Assembly: GCA_016649785.1 (NCBI GenBank)
Contig: JAENXB010000082.1
Coordinates: 1 to 10,920 of the forward strand
Direction of reading: 5' to 3'
DNA: 10,920 nucleotides
Source: Flavobacteriaceae bacterium
GTDB lineage: Bacteria; Bacteroidota; Bacteroidia; Flavobacteriales; Flavobacteriaceae
Position 1 is the stretch's first letter. The number at the start of each line of letters is the position of its first letter. Below the pieces are notes generated by a model. The model ran no database searches. It saw only the letters and a program-made list of their open reading frames with translations, and had not been told where the DNA came from. Below, piece by piece: positions 6,760 through 10,920 of the stretch. The position numbers and the translations under genes were made by a program.

Positions 6760-7658
6760 TGGGAGCAGCAGATAAAATAAGATATAAGTTCCAAACGGCG
6801 TCGGTGCTGGAAAAACTTATCGCGCTGAACGTTCTTGTATTTATCCTGTTTTTCCTTTTTCAAACCATTTCCTTTTTATTTCAGCTTCCATCCGATTTTC
6901 TTACAGAGTGGTTGGTGTTTCCAAGTGAACCTGGAGAATATCTCTTTAAACCCTGGACGATCATCACCTATTCCTTTATGCATTCGGGAATATGGCATAT
7001 TTTATCGAATATGTTGATCTTATACTATGCCGGGGCTTATTTTCTCACGTACTTTTCACCTAAAAAGCTACTCAATTTTTACTTTCTGGGCGTCATTATA
7101 GGAGCTTTGGTCTATATGTTGAGCTATAATTTATTTCCGGCCTTTCAGGCCACGGGAAAATCCTACCTCCTGGGGGCTTCTGCAGGGGTAATGGCCGTTT
7201 TAGTGGGCATTGCAACACATATTCCCAATATGAGGATACGATTGTTGGTTTTGGGCCCCATTAAATTCTGGTATATCGCCGCGTTTTTGGTGGTAATAGA
7301 TGTGATCCAGATTCCTTTTGGAAATGCGGGAGGCCATTTGGCGCATCTTGGCGGAGCCTTCTTTGGATATGTTTACGCAAGTCAGTTGGCAAAAGGAAAC
7401 GATATTGGCAGCGGATTTGAGAAGGTGATTACCTGGTTCCTTTCCTTGTTCGTCTCAGCTAAAAAATCCAGACCCACCATGCACACGGTTTATAAAAAAA
7501 CAGAAACTACTCCCAAAAAACCGGTTTCCACCAGGGTCAGCAAAAATGAGAAACAACAAAAAATAGATGGTATTCTGGATAAAATAAGCAAAAGTGGTTA
7601 TGAAAGTCTGACAAAGCAGGAAAAGGATTTTTTGTTTAATGCCGGAAAAGAGAATTAA
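6750..7658 (+). CDS. Rhomboid-family protease with C-terminal DUF6576-like tail (second copy)
   Basis: A 302-residue membrane protein. Motifs: MHSGIWHILSNML (His83, Asn87), LLGASAGVMA with catalytic Ser144, and GGHLAHLGGAFFG with catalytic His199. After the last membrane segment a basic cytoplasmic linker (about 236-268) leads to a short conserved-looking module, IDGILDKISKSGYESLTKQE (about 272-291), followed by KDFLF, which resembles the DUF6576 tail of Bacteroidota rhomboids. The first ATG (6750) overlaps the preceding gene by 10 bases; a second in-frame ATG at 6759 (residue 4) forms a TAATG stop-start overlap and may be the true start. It differs from its neighbour in lacking the long internal insertion, so the two are not a recent duplication. 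Confidence 0.92.
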   Translation: MGLMGAADKIRYKFQTASVLEKLIALNVLVFILFFLFQTISFLFQLPSDFLTEWLVFPSEPGEYLFKPWTIITYSFMHSGIWHILSNMLILYYAGAYFLTYFSPKKLLNFYFLGVIIGALVYMLSYNLFPAFQATGKSYLLGASAGVMAVLVGIATHIPNMRIRLLVLGPIKFWYIAAFLVVIDVIQIPFGNAGGHLAHLGGAFFGYVYASQLAKGNDIGSGFEKVITWFLSLFVSAKKSRPTMHTVYKKTETTPKKPVSTRVSKNEKQQKIDGILDKISKSGYESLTKQEKDFLFNAGKEN

Positions 7659-8684
7659 ATGAAGAACCTTGGCTTATTGGATAAAATAATTTTTGTCCTC
7701 AATTCTCTGTTGGCTTTTGGCTTACTGATCTCTTATTTATTGCCTTACGTTCCTCCAAAAACCTTCCCTTTACTGTCGGTTTTAAGTTTAGGCGTACCCT
7801 TGCTTATCATATCGAACCTGCTCTTTTTAGTGTTTTGGGCCATCAGGTTTAAAAGACAATTACTGCTTTCTTTAATTGTCCTGCTCATTGGGTATAATCA
7901 CGTTTTTTCCTTATTTCAATTTTCGGGGAATACCGAAGAAATCAGTGCAGAAAGTCTTTCGGTGATGAGCTATAATGTGCGAATGTTCAATTCTTATAAT
8001 TGGTCAAAGGATAAAAAGATCCCTGAAAAGATGACGGATTTCGTAACGGAAAAAAATCCTGACATTCTTCTTACCCAGGAGCATTATATTGGGGATGGCA
8101 AAATGTTTCGGGATTTTCCTTATAATTTCGTATTTTCAAAGGATAAGAACTCCGAATTTGGTTCTGCTATTTTTTCAAAATACCCCATTATTAAGAAACA
8201 TTCGGTAGGTTTTCCCGAAGACGGTAATAACAATGCGATTTTTGTCGATATAGTTAAGGATAAGGATACACTTCGGATCTTTAACGTTCACTTTCAGTCC
8301 CTGAACATCAAACCGGAAATAAAAGATCTTCAGGAAGGCAATTCAAGAAAACTAATCGGAAGGATTGGTTACGGATTTAAACTTCAGCAAAATCAAGCCG
8401 AGATGTTGATGAAGGAAGTGGAAAGATCGCCTTATAAAACCTTGATCATTGGAGATTTTAACAACACGGCTTTTTCTTATATCTACCAGCTTGTGAAAGG
8501 AATCCGCTTTAACGATGCGTTTTTGGAAGCCGGAACAGGATTCGGAAAATCATTCAACCTGAGTTATTTTCCCCTGAGAATAGATTTTTTCATGATAGAC
8601 AAATCTATTGAAATTGAATCTTTTGAAGTTATCCCGGTGGAATATTCCGATCATTTCCCCCTTTTGACCCGAATTAAATGGTAG
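7659..8684 (+). CDS. Membrane-anchored EEP (endonuclease/exonuclease/phosphatase) protein
   Basis: A 341-residue protein. Three hydrophobic helices (about 10-30, 38-60, 68-85) precede a complete EEP domain. Active-site elements: SYNVRMF with Asn106, LLTQEHY with metal-binding Glu141, NVHFQS with His211, GDFNNT with Asp266 and Asn268, RIDFF with Asp309, and YSDHFPL with Asp331-His332. The family covers DNases, phosphodiesterases and sphingomyelinase-like phosphatases, so the substrate cannot be named; after three membrane spans the domain probably faces the periplasm. It begins directly after the stop of the second rhomboid gene (TAAATG) and is the last gene of the operon, followed by a strong hairpin. 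Confidence 0.9.
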   Translation: MKNLGLLDKIIFVLNSLLAFGLLISYLLPYVPPKTFPLLSVLSLGVPLLIISNLLFLVFWAIRFKRQLLLSLIVLLIGYNHVFSLFQFSGNTEEISAESLSVMSYNVRMFNSYNWSKDKKIPEKMTDFVTEKNPDILLTQEHYIGDGKMFRDFPYNFVFSKDKNSEFGSAIFSKYPIIKKHSVGFPEDGNNNAIFVDIVKDKDTLRIFNVHFQSLNIKPEIKDLQEGNSRKLIGRIGYGFKLQQNQAEMLMKEVERSPYKTLIIGDFNNTAFSYIYQLVKGIRFNDAFLEAGTGFGKSFNLSYFPLRIDFFMIDKSIEIESFEVIPVEYSDHFPLLTRIKW

Positions 8685-8691
8685 AAAAACA

Positions 8692-8733
8692 AATTCAAGA
8701 TTCAAAATTCAGAATTCAAGATTCCTAATTTCG
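8692..8733. repeat. 21-bp tandem repeat, two units
   Basis: AATTCAAGATTC occurs at 8692-8703 and again at 8713-8724, exactly 21 bp apart. The last nine bases of the two units (8704-8712 and 8725-8733) diverge, and a third partial unit starts at 8734. The repeat leads straight into the hairpin. It resembles low-complexity AATTC-rich sequence between flavobacterial genes; no coding potential. Confidence 0.75.
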
Positions 8734-8763
8734 AATTCCAAAAAATAAATTCCAAATTAGGAA
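8722..8763. terminator. Hairpin between convergent genes, probable bidirectional terminator
   Basis: TTCCTAATTT (8722-8731) pairs perfectly with AAATTAGGAA (8754-8763); inside it, after one C/C mismatch, GAATT (8733-8737) pairs with AATTC (8748-8752) around the loop CCAAAAAATA. This gives 15 base pairs in an AT-rich stem between two genes that point at each other, where transcription from both sides must stop. No long T-tract follows on either side, so an RNA-processing or 3'-end-stabilising role is also possible. Confidence 0.55.
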
Positions 8764-8772
8764 ACAAAACTT

Positions 8773-9396
8773 CTAACTTCGTACTTCTTTTAAATAATTG
8801 ATGGAGTTGGGGCCTTCGTTAAACATGAGGTCCAGCATGGAAAGATTGGGCAGGAAGCCTTGTTTTTCCTGAAAAACCTGGTTGTATTCGGGAATTTGGA
8901 TTTGTGTTTTCGCATTGATAAGCGCTCTCTTATCAATGAGATCTTCAGGTTTCTCAGTATATTCCGAAGTTTTGTCAAAATCTATATCCAGCTGAAGGCA
9001 CCCGCATATCACGTCAAAACAGGAGTAATTGAAATCCATCAAATACTTAAACTCTTTTTGGTAGAGCGGTGCCAGTTCATCTTCATAATACTCAAAAAAG
9101 GGAGAAGTTTGATAAGCCGTTTTTAAGGATTTCCAATGTTGTTTTTGCCATTTATATTCATGATCTATCCGCACATCCTTATATTTCTGATGCTGTTTTG
9201 GATTGAACTTTGGCAAGTGTTTTATGGGAATGTTCAGCAGTAATTTTCCGTTGGCATCATAAATATACATCCGGTTCCTGTAGGTTTGTTTTTGATAGTT
9301 GTCTTCATTCTCAAACCGTATTGAAGCGGGCTTCACCAATTCCCTGAAATGAGAAATGGGCCCGAAATAAGGAAGAGACAACAAAATTTCCTGCAT
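8773..9396 (-). CDS. WbqC-family protein
   Basis: A 207-residue protein matching the WbqC-like family: the N-terminal LPYFGPISHF (8-17), the central EDNYQKQTYRNRMYI (31-45), LLNIPIKH (53-60), HWKSLKTAYQTSPFFEYYED (about 87-106) and a C-terminal LPNLSMLDLMFNEGP segment. WbqC was named from an O-antigen gene cluster; the biochemical activity of the family is not well established. In flavobacteria this gene usually follows lepB, as it does here, although 325 bp with an inverted-repeat element now separate the two. ATG 9396 places the family's characteristic N-terminus right at the start. No clear promoter box is visible in the 54 bp between the element and the start. Confidence 0.9.
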   Translation of the reverse strand: MQEILLSLPYFGPISHFRELVKPASIRFENEDNYQKQTYRNRMYIYDANGKLLLNIPIKHLPKFNPKQHQKYKDVRIDHEYKWQKQHWKSLKTAYQTSPFFEYYEDELAPLYQKEFKYLMDFNYSCFDVICGCLQLDIDFDKTSEYTEKPEDLIDKRALINAKTQIQIPEYNQVFQEKQGFLPNLSMLDLMFNEGPNSINYLKEVRS

Positions 9397-9450
9397 GATA
9401 AACTTTAATTAAAATAGTTCTAATTTAGAATATTGAAGAAAAAACGACAT

Positions 9451-9650
9451 CTTTAACCGCAAAGGCCGCCAAGGATTCGCAAAGGGCGGAAAGCTTTACA
9501 ATCCAGTGACCACTTTTTTAAACTGCCCGGTTTACATGTTCAATACACTTCGGTAATTAAACGTATTGTTTTATTTGTGCTATTATTTTTAGTGATCATT
9601 TTTCCTATGCGCCCTTTGCAGTTTTCTCTTTTCGTTCTTTGCGGTTAAAG
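9451..9650. repeat. 200-bp non-coding element with nested inverted repeats (MITE/REP-like)
   Basis: The lepB-WbqC gap (9397-9721, no gene seen) holds a 200-bp unit bounded by perfect 14-bp inverted repeats, CTTTAACCGCAAAG (9451-9464) and CTTTGCGGTTAAAG (9637-9650). A second perfect pair lies inside: GCAAAGGGCG (9479-9488) and CGCCCTTTGC (9610-9619). The ends are richer in GC than the middle (9489-9609), which is AT-rich. I see no open frame and no clear target-site duplication. Ends of the type AACCGCAAAG...CTTTGCGGTT recur in many bacterial genomes, including Bacteroidota, as dispersed palindromic sequences, so a non-autonomous mobile element or REP-like sequence is the best guess. Whether it is mobile or acts as an RNA structure cannot be told from one copy. 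Confidence 0.65.
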
Positions 9651-9721
9651 AAAAGTCGGGAGGCGATCAGTTTCACTGGTTTTTCAATATTCAACCTTCA
9701 TCTAAAAAGAAATATTAAAAA

Positions 9722-10920
9722 TTAGGAATCTCTTCTTTTTTTGAAGAAATTAAATCCTATCAGCAATACAACTGCAATAAGGAAATAAGGCAAATAGGAG
9801 ACCGGCTCACTGTTTCCGCTAACGGTGGTGAACAGTCTTTCCCATCTTATTTTATTCATGATCCCATTTCCGTTGGTATCCCAACTCATCCATACAAATA
9901 CGGGTTTTCCCACCACGTGATTTTCGGGAACGTAACCAAAATAACGGCTGTCAAGACTGTTATGCCGGTTGTCACCCATCATCCAGTAATAATCCTGTTT
10001 AAAGGTGTAAGAATTGGTTGGAGTGTCATTTAGCAGCACCTGGGTGCCATTCACACTAATTTTATTTATGTTTCCCATTTCGGAACCTTCATAAACCTCA
10101 ATTATGCGTTTATAAAAGGGAAGCGATTCTATGGTGAGTGGAACAGTGGCTCCTTTTTTTGGAATAAAAATGGGCCCGTAGTTGTCTTTATTCCAGGAAA
10201 GCATGTCCGAATTTGGAAAAATTCCGGGCTCTTTTACTCCTGCCGAATCAATGTTGCGCGTTATAGAAACAACATTCGGATGGTTTTTGAACTTTCTATA
10301 AGCATCTTCCGTCAGGTTAATTCTAAAGGTATTCGTGTTCGGATTATACCCGTAAGGATCGGTAATATCGTAGCGTTCATATAAATAACGGGGATCAAAG
10401 GCCTGACCTTTGGTTGTGCCCGTATAGGAATATTGTAATTTGGAACGACCCGGCAACTGCAATGGCTGTGAATTGATATGGACTTTTCCGTTTATGATCT
10501 CCAGGGTATCTCCGGAAATCCCAACAGCGCGCTTTACATAATTGGTTTTTTTATCGATAGGTTTGTAGTAATACTTATCGGTGTAATACATATTCATCAT
10601 TGTATCAACAGGCCAGTTGAACACAACAATGTCTGAGCGTTCAATATATTCAAAACCGGGAAGCCTGAAATAAGGGATTTGAGGTTTTTCCAAATACGAT
10701 TTTATCCCCAAAACCGGAATGGTATCGTGAACCATAGGAAAAGCGACAGCGGTTAGCGGAGTTCGCGCGCCGTAATGAAACTTGCTCACAAACAGAAAAT
10801 CCCCTACCAACAATGTTTTTTCAAGGGAAGATGTAGGAATTGTAAAGGGCTGAATTAAATAGGTATGTACCAAAGTGGCGGCAATTATCGCGAATAAAAT
10901 GGAACTTACCCATTCCCCAA
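9722..10920 (-). CDS. lepB: Type I signal peptidase (LepB), 5'-truncated by window edge
   Basis: The frame stays open through the right edge; the codons before the apparent TTG start at 10873 read GEWVSSILFAIIAATLV, the end of a membrane helix that family members carry, so the gene begins beyond the window. About 398 residues are visible. Motifs, numbered from Leu/Met at 10873: PTSSLEKTLLVGD with catalytic Ser16, KRAVGISGD with catalytic Lys114, and GDNRHNSLDSRYFG (300-313, box E). A stretch of about 185 residues separates the Lys from box E, longer than in E. coli LepB but usual in Bacteroidota as far as I recall. A C-terminal membrane helix (about 361-377) ends in KKRRDS. The enzyme removes signal peptides from exported proteins at the outer face of the inner membrane. 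Confidence 0.95.
   Translation of the reverse strand, partial: GEWVSSILFAIIAATLVHTYLIQPFTIPTSSLEKTLLVGDFLFVSKFHYGARTPLTAVAFPMVHDTIPVLGIKSYLEKPQIPYFRLPGFEYIERSDIVVFNWPVDTMMNMYYTDKYYYKPIDKKTNYVKRAVGISGDTLEIINGKVHINSQPLQLPGRSKLQYSYTGTTKGQAFDPRYLYERYDITDPYGYNPNTNTFRINLTEDAYRKFKNHPNVVSITRNIDSAGVKEPGIFPNSDMLSWNKDNYGPIFIPKKGATVPLTIESLPFYKRIIEVYEGSEMGNINKISVNGTQVLLNDTPTNSYTFKQDYYWMMGDNRHNSLDSRYFGYVPENHVVGKPVFVWMSWDTNGNGIMNKIRWERLFTTVSGNSEPVSYLPYFLIAVVLLIGFNFFKKRRDS

Noticed and set aside
9507..9598. TGACCACT / AGTGATCA as a third nested repeat of the 200-bp element
   Set aside because: One mismatch in eight bases with no extension on either side; it may be chance.
9668..9678. CAGT-TTC-ACTG hairpin followed by T's as a terminator
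   Set aside because: It would act on the plus strand, where no gene lies upstream, and the stem is only four pairs.
10871..10873. TTG as the start codon of lepB
   Set aside because: The frame continues upstream to the window edge with membrane-helix sequence typical of the family, so this TTG is an internal Leu codon.

Overview
The window looks like core chromosome from a marine-type member of the Flavobacteriaceae (Bacteroidota). Evidence: AT-rich intergenic DNA, start sites without strong Shine-Dalgarno sequences, two good matches to the Bacteroidota -7 promoter box TAnnTTTG, and gene neighbourhoods known from flavobacteria (recF with a DUF721/DciA-like gene, ribH followed by mutL, lepB followed by a WbqC-family gene). 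Assignment below family level would be guesswork.

Layout. (1) Positions 1-513 hold the end of a hicA-type toxin gene and a hicB antitoxin gene broken by a one-base deletion and missing its 3' half, followed by a small hairpin with a T-tract. (2) Positions 555-2345 hold a tightly coupled minus-strand cluster: recF, a small lipocalin-like lipoprotein, and a DUF721/DciA-like gene. (3) A 145-bp divergent gap leads to a plus-strand pair, a membrane-anchored TPR protein and ribH (lumazine synthase). (4) Positions 3877-8684 hold a five-gene plus-strand operon packed stop-against-start: a small single-span membrane protein with a TTG start, mutL, two rhomboid-family proteases and a membrane-anchored endonuclease/exonuclease/phosphatase (EEP) domain protein. 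(5) Convergent to it lie a WbqC-family gene and, upstream of that, a type I signal peptidase gene (lepB) that runs off the right edge.

Intergenic DNA holds most of what is unusual. A 21-bp tandem repeat and a near-perfect AT-rich hairpin lie between the convergent EEP and WbqC genes. A non-coding element of about 200 bp with nested inverted repeats lies between lepB and the WbqC gene.

Most genes are housekeeping functions: DNA repair and replication (recF, DciA-like, mutL), riboflavin synthesis (ribH), and membrane proteolysis or protein export (TPR protein, rhomboids, lepB). I do not see a new multi-gene defence or biosynthetic system. The points most worth checking are the decayed HicAB module, the degenerate endonuclease motifs in MutL, the rhomboid pair in the mutL operon, and the two intergenic repeat structures.
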